Source: an uncultured Bacteroidales bacterium
GTDB lineage: Bacteria > Bacteroidota > Bacteroidia > Bacteroidales > Muribaculaceae
Direction: 5' to 3'
NCBI GenBank assembly: GCA_947175245.1
Contig: CAMWLW010000016.1
Span: 1-39,068 of the forward strand
DNA length: 39,068 nt
A program made the translations under genes and the position numbers. The notes below the pieces were generated by a model that was given only the letters and a program-made list of their open reading frames with translations, was not told the origin of the DNA and made no database searches. Below, one piece after another: positions 16,350 to 24,631 of this stretch. Numbering within the stretch: the stretch's first letter is position 1; each line of letters begins with the position of its first letter.

Positions 16350-16913
16350 TTATTTTTCAGCAGCACATTCGCGGCGCCACTCTATGTCGTCGAGTATGAT
16401 GCGCGCCATGCCTTGAGTCAATGGTGAGCTGAGCGCTGTCTCGTTGCGTGCCAATCTCTCGGTGCGATCCATATCGTCGGGCAGGATGTTGGCGGCGAGT
16501 CGCAGCGCGGCATATCGGTGAAGCGGTGAATCGCTGTCCGACAATCGGTCGACGAGTTGTGACGCGAACGGCCGACGTTTGAACAGCTTCAGGCACGCTA
16601 TGTCGATGACTTCGGTCGTCGGAGCTGTCGATAGCCATTCGAAAGCCTCGTCGGGCGTAAGCTCTTCGGCCGGAAAAATCATCGGTGCTATCAGCATGCT
16701 CTCGCGCGTGGTGACGTTAGTGCGCAATTGCCTGGCAAGGTCGGCATCAGGGCCGAATTCAGACGAGATTTCAACGATTTGCGGCAGGTTGAGGCCGAAT
16801 ATGATGCGGTAGTCGGCACCGTTGCGTCTGAGGCTGTCGGCAACTGCGCCGTTGCGCATTGCAAAAAAACGACGCTTGAGCAGTTGCATTTTATTGAAAG
16901 TCGAGTCGGACAT
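16350..16913 (-). CDS. HEAT-like (possibly AlkD-type) small protein
   Basis: 187-aa, all-helical, cytoplasmic protein. It opens with RRFFAMRNGAVADSLRRNG and has FGLNLPQI, then repeated helix pairs such as LFKRRPFASQLVDRLSDSD and HRYAALRLAANIL, which suggest HEAT-type repeats. The arrangement recalls short relatives of DNA alkylation repair (AlkD-like) proteins, but I cannot see the catalytic Trp/Asp/Arg set and the length is below the usual 220-240, so function is uncertain. A divergent -7-like TAACTTCG (minus strand, 16933-16940, one mismatch) lies 19 nt upstream. Convergent with the transporter gene and divergent from the penicillin-binding protein gene. Confidence 0.6.
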   Translation of the reverse strand: MSDSTFNKMQLLKRRFFAMRNGAVADSLRRNGADYRIIFGLNLPQIVEISSEFGPDADLARQLRTNVTTRESMLIAPMIFPAEELTPDEAFEWLSTAPTTEVIDIACLKLFKRRPFASQLVDRLSDSDSPLHRYAALRLAANILPDDMDRTERLARNETALSSPLTQGMARIILDDIEWRRECAAEK

Positions 16914-16973
16914 TTTAATAAGTTTTATAATGCGAAGTTACTAAAAAAGTGAGAATATATGGCGCTAAAGTAT

Positions 16974-16981
16974 TAACTTTG
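16974..16981 (+). promoter_or_regulatory. -7 box of the penicillin-binding protein gene
   Basis: TAACTTTG matches TAnnTTTG and lies 25 nt before the ATG at 17007. No clear -33 box is seen. Confidence 0.5.
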
Positions 16982-17006
16982 TCGATTGGAAAAGTAAACA
17001 TACCCG

Positions 17007-19376
17007 ATGAAAGAGAAATCAGAAAAAACGATAAAACGCAACAATATCATTATACGCACGCTGTGGTCGGTGTTTGCGCTCGGCTTCATGCTGGTCGTGC
17101 TGTTGTTCATCCTTATATATAATGGCCTTATTGGCTACATGCCCCCTATCGAGGAGCTGCGTAATCCTACCGATAAATATGCGTCGGTGATCTATTCGGC
17201 CGACGGTGAGGAACTGGGCCGTTATTTCCGCGGAACAGGCAACCGCGTGTATGCCGACTTCTCGGAGATCTCGCCCTATGTGGTTGATGCCCTTGTCGCG
17301 ACTGAAGACTCGCGCTTTGACGACCACTCGGGCATCGACATGCGCGCCGTGATGCGTGTGCTTGTCAAGACCATTGTGATGCAGAACAAGAATGCCGGCG
17401 GTGGCTCGACGCTGACCCAGCAGCTTGCCAAGCAGCTCTACTCACCCGAGTCGGAGGGCATCCTCGACCGTGCTTTCAAGAAGCCCGTCGAGTGGATGAT
17501 TGCCGTCAAGCTCGAGCGCAATTTCTCAAAGGACGAGATACTGAAGATGTATCTCAACCAGTTTGACTTCCTGTACAATGCCGTCGGTATCAAGACTGCC
17601 GCGCACGTATATTTCGGTAAAGACCCCGCCGATCTGAACATCGAGGAGGCCGCGACGCTGGTGGGTATGGTCAAGAATCCGGCTTTTTACAATCCTGTGA
17701 GGCAGAACGAGCGCACGCGCCTGCGTCGCAATACCGTTCTTGACCAGATGGTCAAGGCCGACAAACTGTCGCGTGCCGAGGCCGACTCGCTCAAGCAGCT
17801 GCCCCTGACCCTCAGCTTCAATCGAGTAGACCACAAGGACGGCCCGGCGCCATATTTCCGCGAGGAACTGCGACGCATGCTTACGGCTCATAAGCCTGAG
17901 CGCTCCAAGTATATGGCGTGGGAAGGTCAGAAGTATGTTGACGATTCAATTGCGTGGGCCAATAATCAGCTGTTCGGTTGGATTGATAAGAATCCCAAGC
18001 CCGACGGTACATATTATGACATCTATACCGATGGCCTGAAAATCTATACGACGATCGATTCACGCATGCAGCGGTATGCCGAGGAGGCTGTCGAGGAGCA
18101 CATGAAACAGTTGCAGCGCGAGTTCTTCCGCGAAAAACGCAATGTCAAAGGTGCACCCTATACCACTAATCGTGAAGAGCTCTCACAAAGCCAGCTCGAC
18201 AATCTTATCGCCACGTCTATTAAGCAGAGCGACCGTTACCGGCTGATGAAGAAGGCCGGCGTCAGTGATGCCGACATAGACAAAGCCTTCAATACACCTG
18301 TCGACATGACCGTGTTCAGCTATGACGGCGGCATTGACACGCTGATGACGCCGCGCGACTCGATACTGTATCACAAGCACTTCCTGCGCACGGGCATGAT
18401 GTCGATGGATCCGCGCACAGGCCACGTCAAAGCCTATGTCGGCGGCCCCGACTTCAGCCACTTCCAGTATGACATGGTGTCGACAGGACGCCGTCAGATA
18501 GGTTCGACGGTCAAGCCGTTCCTATACACCTACGCGATGGAGGAAGGGTTCACCCCCTGTGACGAAATGCTCAACGACCAGCCTACGATAATCGACGAGT
18601 CGGGTCGTCCGTGGTCGCCGCGTAACTCGGGCTCGGCCTGTGTGGGCGAGATGGTGACGCTGAGATGGGCGCTGACTAACTCCAATAACTGGATATCGGC
18701 ACGACTCATGAGCCAGCTGTCGCCTCAGACACTTGTCAGGACGATGCACAACTTCGGTATCACCAACAAGCTCGACCCCGTGATGTCGCTGTGCCTCGGC
18801 CCGTGCGACGTGTCGGTCAAGGAGATGGTCGGTGCTTACACGGCATTCTCTAACCGCGGCATGCGCGTTGACCCTGTCTTTGTGACTGCGATCGCTGATG
18901 CCAACGGCAATATCATATCTGAATTCACACCTAATCACACCGAGGTTATCTCAGAGACGGCATACTGGCGAATACTGTCGATGCTTCTGAACGTGGTCGA
19001 CGGCGGCACGGGTAACCGACTGCGTCGCGCGCCCTATAACATCACGGCTCAGATGGGCGGTAAGACCGGCACGACCAACTCAAATTCAGACGGTTGGTTC
19101 ATGGGTTTTACCCCCGACCTGGTTACCGGCACATGGGTAGGCGGCGAGGAACGTTATATTCATTTCAACTCAATGGCCAATGGTCAGGGCGCCGCGATGG
19201 CGCTTCCGGTCTATGGCAAGTACATGACCCGCGTGTATGCCGACCCGACGTTGCCTTACAACCAGACATCGACGTTCAGTTTTCCCGGCGATATCGATCT
19301 GTGTGAGCGCGAGTTCTATGGCGAGTTCACCGATGAGACCGAGGCTGCCGAGAGTATTCAAGGTGTGTTTGACTAA
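17007..19376 (+). CDS. Class A penicillin-binding protein (PBP1A family)
   Basis: 789-aa bifunctional peptidoglycan synthase. A single inner-membrane anchor lies at about 13-36. The GT51 glycosyltransferase domain (about 60-240) has catalytic Glu100 in ATEDSRF and the GGSTLTQQLAKQ motif. The transpeptidase domain (about 400-760) shows the SxxK motif Ser500-TVK503, SNN near 559, and K686-TG. All catalytic residues are present and length is normal. It polymerises glycan strands and cross-links stem peptides in the periplasm. The ABC-F gene starts 12 nt downstream, so the two are probably co-transcribed. The symbol is left empty because Bacteroidales carry several class A enzymes. Confidence 0.93.
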   Translation: MKEKSEKTIKRNNIIIRTLWSVFALGFMLVVLLFILIYNGLIGYMPPIEELRNPTDKYASVIYSADGEELGRYFRGTGNRVYADFSEISPYVVDALVATEDSRFDDHSGIDMRAVMRVLVKTIVMQNKNAGGGSTLTQQLAKQLYSPESEGILDRAFKKPVEWMIAVKLERNFSKDEILKMYLNQFDFLYNAVGIKTAAHVYFGKDPADLNIEEAATLVGMVKNPAFYNPVRQNERTRLRRNTVLDQMVKADKLSRAEADSLKQLPLTLSFNRVDHKDGPAPYFREELRRMLTAHKPERSKYMAWEGQKYVDDSIAWANNQLFGWIDKNPKPDGTYYDIYTDGLKIYTTIDSRMQRYAEEAVEEHMKQLQREFFREKRNVKGAPYTTNREELSQSQLDNLIATSIKQSDRYRLMKKAGVSDADIDKAFNTPVDMTVFSYDGGIDTLMTPRDSILYHKHFLRTGMMSMDPRTGHVKAYVGGPDFSHFQYDMVSTGRRQIGSTVKPFLYTYAMEEGFTPCDEMLNDQPTIIDESGRPWSPRNSGSACVGEMVTLRWALTNSNNWISARLMSQLSPQTLVRTMHNFGITNKLDPVMSLCLGPCDVSVKEMVGAYTAFSNRGMRVDPVFVTAIADANGNIISEFTPNHTEVISETAYWRILSMLLNVVDGGTGNRLRRAPYNITAQMGGKTGTTNSNSDGWFMGFTPDLVTGTWVGGEERYIHFNSMANGQGAAMALPVYGKYMTRVYADPTLPYNQTSTFSFPGDIDLCEREFYGEFTDETEAAESIQGVFD

Positions 19377-19388
19377 TAGAATTAATGT

Positions 19389-21008
19389 ATGATTTCAGTT
19401 GACGCTCTGACCGTCGAGTTCGGCGGCACGACTCTCTTTAAAGATATATCGTTTGTAATCAATCCCAGAGACCGTATCGCCCTGATGGGTAAGAACGGTG
19501 CCGGCAAGAGCACGTTGCTCAAGATTCTGGCCGGCGTGCGCACACCCACGCGCGGGTCGGTATCGGTGCCCAAGGACTGCACAGTGTGTTATCTGCCCCA
19601 GCACATGATGACCAACGACGGCCGGACGGTGTTTGAGGAAGCGTCAGAGGCATTTGCCCACCTGAAGGCGATGGAGGCCGAGATCGACGCCATGAACAAC
19701 GAGTTGGCCACGCGTACCGACTATGAGAGCGACTCCTACATGGCCTTGATAGAAAAAGTCGCCACCGTCAGCGAGAAATTCTATGCCATCGACATGACTC
19801 ACTTTGAGGAGGACGTCGAGAAGGCTTTGCTTGGTCTCGGATTTGAGCGCAGCGATTTCAACCGTCCCACGAGCGAGTTCTCGGGTGGCTGGCGCATGAG
19901 AATTGAGCTTGCCAAACTGCTGTTGCAGAACCCCGACGTGCTGTTGCTCGACGAGCCCACCAACCATCTCGACATCGAGTCGATAGGCTGGCTCGAGGAT
20001 TTCATAATCAACAGTCCCATGGCAGTGGTGGTTATAAGCCATGACCGCCGGTTCATCGACAACATTACCACGCGTACGATCGAAGTAACGCTCGGACGCA
20101 TCTATGACTACAAGGCTACCTACAGCCACTATCTGGAGCTGCGCAAGGAGCGTCGTCAGCAACAGCAGAAACAGTTTGATGACCAGCAGAAGCAGATTGC
20201 CGAGGCCAAGGAGTTTATCGAGCGTTTCAAAGGCACATACTCAAAGACCTACCAGGTGCAGAGTAAGGTGAAATGGCTTGAGAAACTCGAGATTGTCGAG
20301 GTCGATGAGGAAGACACATCGGCACTCAGACTTAAATTCCCGCCGTGTCCGCGCAGTGGCAGCTATCCCGTCATTGCCGACGGGGTGGGGAAGAGCTACG
20401 ATGGCAAGCCTGTGTTCGCCAACGCGTCGTTTACCATCGAGCGCGGCGACAAAGTGGCATTTGCGGGCCGCAACGGCGAGGGTAAGTCAACGATGGTAAA
20501 GGCCATCATGAAAGAAATATCCCACGACGGTACCCTCACGCTCGGCCACAACGTTCAGATAGGTTACTTTGCCCAGAACAGTGCGTCGCTGCTCGATGAG
20601 AACCTCACCGTGTTCCAGACTATCGACGATATCGCCGTCGGCGACGCACGACTCAAGGTGCGCGACCTGCTCGGGGCGTTCATGTTCGGCGGCGAGGAAA
20701 ATCAGAAGAAAGTCAAGGTGCTGTCGGGCGGCGAGCGCGTGCGTCTATGTATGATCAAGCTGTTACTTGAACCTATCAATCTGCTTATTCTCGACGAGCC
20801 CACCAACCACCTTGATCTCAAGACCAAGGATATTCTCAAACAGGCGTTGCGCGACTTTGACGGCACGCTCATCGTGGTGAGTCACGACCGTGATTTCCTT
20901 GACGGACTGGTGACGAAAGTCTATGAGTTCGGCGGCGGCCGAGTGCGCGAGCACTTGTGCGGCATCAACGAGTTCCTCGAGAAGAAGAAGGCCGAGGCAC
21001 AAGCCTGA
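19389..21008 (+). CDS. ABC-F family ribosome-associated ATPase
   Basis: 539-aa ABC-F protein with two nucleotide-binding domains and no membrane segments. Domain 1 has Walker A GKNGAGKS (34-41), signature SGGWRMRIELA, and LLLDEPTNHLDIES. Domain 2 has Walker A GRNGEGKS (360-367), signature LSGGERVRLCMIK and LILDEPTNHLDLK. A charged, Gln/Lys-rich linker (about 240-300) is the P-site tRNA interaction motif of the family. The size and linker resemble YbiT/EttA-type housekeeping members rather than long antibiotic-resistance types. It likely acts on stalled or initiating ribosomes. The last 54 nt are duplicated at 22623-22676, bounding an AT-rich island. Confidence 0.92.
   Translation: MISVDALTVEFGGTTLFKDISFVINPRDRIALMGKNGAGKSTLLKILAGVRTPTRGSVSVPKDCTVCYLPQHMMTNDGRTVFEEASEAFAHLKAMEAEIDAMNNELATRTDYESDSYMALIEKVATVSEKFYAIDMTHFEEDVEKALLGLGFERSDFNRPTSEFSGGWRMRIELAKLLLQNPDVLLLDEPTNHLDIESIGWLEDFIINSPMAVVVISHDRRFIDNITTRTIEVTLGRIYDYKATYSHYLELRKERRQQQQKQFDDQQKQIAEAKEFIERFKGTYSKTYQVQSKVKWLEKLEIVEVDEEDTSALRLKFPPCPRSGSYPVIADGVGKSYDGKPVFANASFTIERGDKVAFAGRNGEGKSTMVKAIMKEISHDGTLTLGHNVQIGYFAQNSASLLDENLTVFQTIDDIAVGDARLKVRDLLGAFMFGGEENQKKVKVLSGGERVRLCMIKLLLEPINLLILDEPTNHLDLKTKDILKQALRDFDGTLIVVSHDRDFLDGLVTKVYEFGGGRVREHLCGINEFLEKKKAEAQA
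20955..21008 (+). repeat. Left copy of a 54-bp direct repeat (ABC-F 3' end)
   Basis: This segment, ending with the ABC-F stop, recurs at 22623-22676 with 53 of 54 identical bases (A at 21002 versus G at 22670). Confidence 0.9.
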
Positions 21009-21075
21009 TACCGTCTCCCTCTCTCGGAATATATTTAGCTTTTTTGCCGTTTTCCCATTAATTTAATGCAAGCCT

Positions 21076-21210
21076 GTGAAGAAGATATATTTGGCTTTGA
21101 TTGGATGTGTCGCCACGATATTATTGAATGCAACACCGCAGACTCAAACGATGTCAAATTTTGAGAAATACGAACGATATTTTGACAGTATTTATTATTT
21201 AACGAAATGA
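21076..21210 (+). CDS. Tiny exported peptide overlapping the next gene
   Basis: A 44-codon reading frame starting with GTG encodes a Lys-Lys start, a hydrophobic segment (IYLALIGCVATILLNA) and a short polar tail ending YYLTK. It resembles a signal peptide plus a 24-residue mature peptide. Its TGA overlaps the ATG of the next gene (ATGA at 21207-21210), the usual mark of translational coupling. The Cys at position 11 sits inside the hydrophobic stretch and is not a clear lipobox. It could be a real micropeptide, or the broken front of a formerly longer gene. No family is recognised. Confidence 0.4.
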   Translation: MKKIYLALIGCVATILLNATPQTQTMSNFEKYERYFDSIYYLTK

Positions 21211-21974
21211 AGATGTCTAAGAAATTTATACATGTATTTGCTGTCGGTTTGTTTATGCTGGCGTTTATGTCATCGTTCAGTGCATCCAGTCGTGAAGGTA
21301 CTGCGATTCGCTGCATCCCAATTTATAATGAAGATAATCATATCGTCGACTTTGACACAGTGCGTCTAAAAAATATAATCGGTAAGAATTTTTATGACGT
21401 TTTCGATACTGATAAACTTTTAAAGGAAACAATTCCTAATCGAAAAGATTTAATGAAACTCTTACCTGCGTGCACGTCGACCGATACAATTGTAGTTATA
21501 AGTTCGGAGTATTGGGGAAAGAAATATTATAGTAATGTTAAATTTAATAATATTTTATTTGGTATAAAATACGGTACAGAAGGGCAATATAAACTTGTTC
21601 CAGTAGACGAATATTATAAACCCACAGCATGCGCTCAGATTAATACGGACATGATTATGTTAAATGTATTTTTTGAGTGGAATACTGATATGATTAAATG
21701 TATGATGAGCTCGACCCCATTTATTACACATGACCATGCCGGGGGAAGTAATTTAGCTCAAAGATTCATTCTGCAGGACGGATTGATTACCGATTATCAG
21801 GAAATAAAGTTTGATGAAGCATCCTGGTGGTTCCTGTCTGACTGCTACAGCAGGGACAGCATACCGACAAAATATCTGCGTGATTTAAGATATGACAGTC
21901 CCGACAGCCTGATTACACGTTACCTGCAGGGCGTATGCTATGATTACTATTACTGGAAACGCTACAGGCCTTAA
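21207..21974 (+). CDS. Hypothetical exported protein of the AT-rich island
   Basis: 255-aa protein with a signal peptide (MKMSKKFIHVFAVGLFMLAF, cleavage probable after the Ser-Ala-Ser region near 28). The mature part has many Tyr, Asp and Trp residues and several Cys, with no motif I recognise. The gene is visibly more AT-rich than the flanking ABC-F and penicillin-binding genes, with many A/T-ending codons, pointing to horizontal acquisition or relaxed selection. It overlaps the tiny upstream frame by ATGA and is followed 48 nt later by another small exported protein. The three probably form one unit. A role in secretion or surface interaction is only a guess. Confidence 0.6.
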   Translation: MKMSKKFIHVFAVGLFMLAFMSSFSASSREGTAIRCIPIYNEDNHIVDFDTVRLKNIIGKNFYDVFDTDKLLKETIPNRKDLMKLLPACTSTDTIVVISSEYWGKKYYSNVKFNNILFGIKYGTEGQYKLVPVDEYYKPTACAQINTDMIMLNVFFEWNTDMIKCMMSSTPFITHDHAGGSNLAQRFILQDGLITDYQEIKFDEASWWFLSDCYSRDSIPTKYLRDLRYDSPDSLITRYLQGVCYDYYYWKRYRP

Positions 21975-22022
21975 CTTCAACAACCTCAAAATCGCTTATA
22001 CGAATTGAGAACAATCACCGAT

Positions 22023-22526
22023 ATGAAACTTAAATTATTTTATTTTGTGTTAATGACAGTTTGCTCGCTCAACCAAGCGTTCGGAGCCGGTAGTAATGCG
22101 TGTGAACCTGTCAACAACGACACCCTGCAGTTTGTACTCAAAAACGGTTATATAATACAGTGGATAAATGCCAAACGGGATGTAGTAACATCATGGGATG
22201 GTGATAAGTTTGCATCTTTCAACCGGAGCAAAAAAATCAGATTATCATCGATGTTTGAGCAAATCGGAGATACAACAAACCTGAATATTTATGTTCCATA
22301 TAAGAAAACCGGCCCGTTAAGAAAGGGTGATTTAGTTTTCATTTTACTAATGCATGGTCCGCATATTCCTATAGTTGAATTATATGGTAGATATTTACAT
22401 TGGTTTGATAGAACCTGTCCAATCCCGGGCGACGTACTACTCGACTGGCTCGAGGAGGATAGAGAGAATATAGTCAGGAAGTTACGTGAAAAGTATAGGG
22501 ATGACACCAGTCTATTCTCCGAGTAA
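22023..22526 (+). CDS. Second hypothetical exported protein of the island
   Basis: 167-aa protein. The ATG at 22023 is preferred over a TTG at 22005 because it begins a good signal peptide (MKLKLFYFVLMTVCSLNQAFGAGSN). The mature part has NGYIIQWINAK, a VPYKKTGPLRKGDLVF stretch and a charged C-terminus; no family recognised. It is AT-rich like its upstream neighbour. The gap between the two genes is 48 nt, so a shared transcript is likely. It is not an obvious paralogue of the 255-aa protein. Confidence 0.55.
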   Translation: MKLKLFYFVLMTVCSLNQAFGAGSNACEPVNNDTLQFVLKNGYIIQWINAKRDVVTSWDGDKFASFNRSKKIRLSSMFEQIGDTTNLNIYVPYKKTGPLRKGDLVFILLMHGPHIPIVELYGRYLHWFDRTCPIPGDVLLDWLEEDRENIVRKLREKYRDDTSLFSE

Positions 22527-22586
22527 ACAACACATTCGCTAATGATCACTTGGTTATAGTATATAATTGGGATTTATTGCCGTTGC

Positions 22587-22676
22587 AGTGGCGGCGGCAT
22601 GGACGGGAGCGGCGGCGAGTGGTTGTGCGGCATCAACGAGTTCCTCGAGAAGAAGAAGGCCGAGGCACAGGCCTGA
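22587..22676 (+). pseudogene. Remnant of an ABC-F gene 3' end
   Basis: In one frame this reads GGG, eight unrelated or altered residues, then LCGINEFLEKKKAEAQA and a stop, the same C-terminus as the ABC-F protein. Only the tail is present, with no start or ATPase motifs, so it is a fragment. Immediately upstream the match breaks down into GGC/GCG-rich sequence two codons longer than the original. Confidence 0.8.
22623..22676 (+). repeat. Right copy of the 54-bp direct repeat
   Basis: Matches 20955-21008 at 53 of 54 positions. Sequence beyond the stop codon is unrelated in the two copies. Confidence 0.9.
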
Positions 22677-22708
22677 CTAACGGGCGAGATAATGTAATAT
22701 GTGTTAAA

Positions 22709-22740
22709 TTTGTTAATTCGGATATTAATGGCTAATTTTG
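22709..22740 (+). promoter_or_regulatory. Promoter of the lipoprotein/DUF5723 operon
   Basis: TTTG at 22709-22712, a 20-nt spacer and TAATTTTG at 22733-22740, close to the ideal. It implies a leader of about 70 nt before the ATG at 22815. Confidence 0.8.
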
Positions 22741-22814
22741 TACTGAATTTGGTATATATAGCCAATAGGACTAACGCGATTGATAAATTTATTCATTACA
22801 TTATATAAAAAGCT

Positions 22815-24599
22815 ATGAAAAAAAGTCTTATTGTTAAGACGCTCATAGGACTGCCGATAGCATCGGTCATGATGACCGGGTGTGTCGACGACTCCTATGA
22901 TCTGGAAAACATCAACACCGATGTTGAGGTTAAGGTCAATGACCTTGTGATTCCGATTAATCTTGACGCTATCACGTTGTCAAATGCGTTTGATCTCGAT
23001 GACGGCAGTGTTATCAAGGAAATCAACGGCGAGTATGCAGTCGTGGTCAACGGTGATTTTCACAGTGACCCGATCAATATCAAGCCTGTGGTGATAAATC
23101 CGGGTACGATCAGCCCGATCGAGAGCACGGTCTACAAGTTTGACGGAATACCGGGAGCACCATCGGTTCCGGTCGAGGGGCGTGTGGTGGCTTATGAAAT
23201 CCATGAGGCTGTGACCGACTTCTCGTTTGGCAGCTCTAATGTCGACAGCTCGATACGCGATCTGCTGAATATCAAAGGCTCGTGGAATATCACTCTCAAT
23301 CTGATGCTCTCGGATTTGAACAGCGCTTTTGAACATATAGAGTTCCAGCAGCTTACGCTCACATTGCCGGCCGGCATGCACGTTTCAAATTATCCGTGCA
23401 CCAATGGTGACGTGTCGCTCGGCAATGTCGTTGTCAGCGTCGGCAGGCCCTCGGCCATCACACTCGCTGTCGATGAAATAGACTTTACCAAGTTCACGGC
23501 TGCCGGTTTCAAATTCACTCCCGGTACCGAGGGCGCCAACAACGGTAACATTCAGTTCAACGGCAAGGTCGGCGTCAAGTCGGGCTATGTGCTCGGTGCC
23601 CTCAAACCTGTCGTTCTGACCGAGCCTCAGCTCGTTAAGCTCACGGTTACGCCCCAGCTCAATACCATCAATGTGAAATCGGTATCGGGTAATGTCAATT
23701 ATCAGATTGACGGTTTTGATGTGGCCAATGTGACCCTCGACGATATCCCCGACATGCTGCGTGACGATGACACAAATATCACCCTGGCCAATCCCCAGCT
23801 GTATTTCTCGGTTAACAATCCGATGGCCGACTACGGTCTGACCGCCTCGTCGGGTCTTACGCTCGAATCATATAAATACAGCAACCCCCGACCCGTCAAG
23901 GTTTGTGAACTCGATGCCGGCTCGCTCATCAAAATCAATGCCGACAAAGGCATCGACGGGCCCTACAACTTCTGCCTCTCGCCCTCTAAGCCCGACGGCT
24001 ACTACGAGGGATATGCCGCAGCCGATTTCGTAGGCTTCAAGTCGTTGAGCGACCTGCTGAGCGGTGACGGCCTGCCCGACTATGTCAAGGTCACATTCAA
24101 TGCCCCTCATGCCGGCCCTGACAATGTCACCGATTTTGTTCTCGGCACCGACCTGCAGAGCGTTCACGGCAACTACACCCTCTATGCCCCTCTCGAACTT
24201 GGTGTCGGTTCTCAGATCGTATATCAGGAGGACGAGACGGGCTGGGATGATGAGACCATAAGTAAAATCACGGTCACAACACTCAAGGTTGAGGCCACTG
24301 TTACCAACTCGCTTCCTGTCGACATCGTTGTGTCGGGAACGCCTCTCGATGTCAACGGCCGTCCCTGTGTCGACCCCAAAACCAACAAGCCTGTCAGCCT
24401 CGAGGGCCTGACAATCGCCGCCGGCACCACCGCTCCCGTCGAACTGAAGTCTACGGGCACAATCGTGGGTATCGACGGCATACGCTACACCGCTACATGC
24501 CGCGTGACCAAGGCCGGCCAGGTGCTGTCGCCCTCATCGCCAATCGAGCTGCGCGATATCAAGGTCACCGTGGGCGGTTCATATCGTGATACACTCTAA
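22815..24599 (+). CDS. Large hypothetical surface lipoprotein
   Basis: 594-aa protein with a lipoprotein signal: Lys-rich start, hydrophobic core and MMTGC lipobox giving Cys23, followed by VDDSYD (acidic residues after the Cys favour surface export in Bacteroidetes). The mature chain is beta-rich and repetitive, with Ig-like or jellyroll character: many Val/Thr/Asp alternations and recurrent INLDAITLSN, ITLAVDEIDFTKF and VTVTPQ-type strands. No enzyme motif. The gene pairs with the DUF5723 barrel-like gene 32 nt downstream, so the two products may act together in the outer membrane. Has its own strong promoter. Family not named. Confidence 0.75.
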   Translation: MKKSLIVKTLIGLPIASVMMTGCVDDSYDLENINTDVEVKVNDLVIPINLDAITLSNAFDLDDGSVIKEINGEYAVVVNGDFHSDPINIKPVVINPGTISPIESTVYKFDGIPGAPSVPVEGRVVAYEIHEAVTDFSFGSSNVDSSIRDLLNIKGSWNITLNLMLSDLNSAFEHIEFQQLTLTLPAGMHVSNYPCTNGDVSLGNVVVSVGRPSAITLAVDEIDFTKFTAAGFKFTPGTEGANNGNIQFNGKVGVKSGYVLGALKPVVLTEPQLVKLTVTPQLNTINVKSVSGNVNYQIDGFDVANVTLDDIPDMLRDDDTNITLANPQLYFSVNNPMADYGLTASSGLTLESYKYSNPRPVKVCELDAGSLIKINADKGIDGPYNFCLSPSKPDGYYEGYAAADFVGFKSLSDLLSGDGLPDYVKVTFNAPHAGPDNVTDFVLGTDLQSVHGNYTLYAPLELGVGSQIVYQEDETGWDDETISKITVTTLKVEATVTNSLPVDIVVSGTPLDVNGRPCVDPKTNKPVSLEGLTIAAGTTAPVELKSTGTIVGIDGIRYTATCRVTKAGQVLSPSSPIELRDIKVTVGGSYRDTL

Positions 24600-24631
24600 C
24601 CCATTCATAATTTTAACAGACAAGATAACTC

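Noticed and set aside
22550-22735. 61-aa frame over the ABC-F remnant
   Set aside because: Out of frame with the ABC-F tail, Arg-rich from GC repeats, no family; better explained as a shadow of the repeat.
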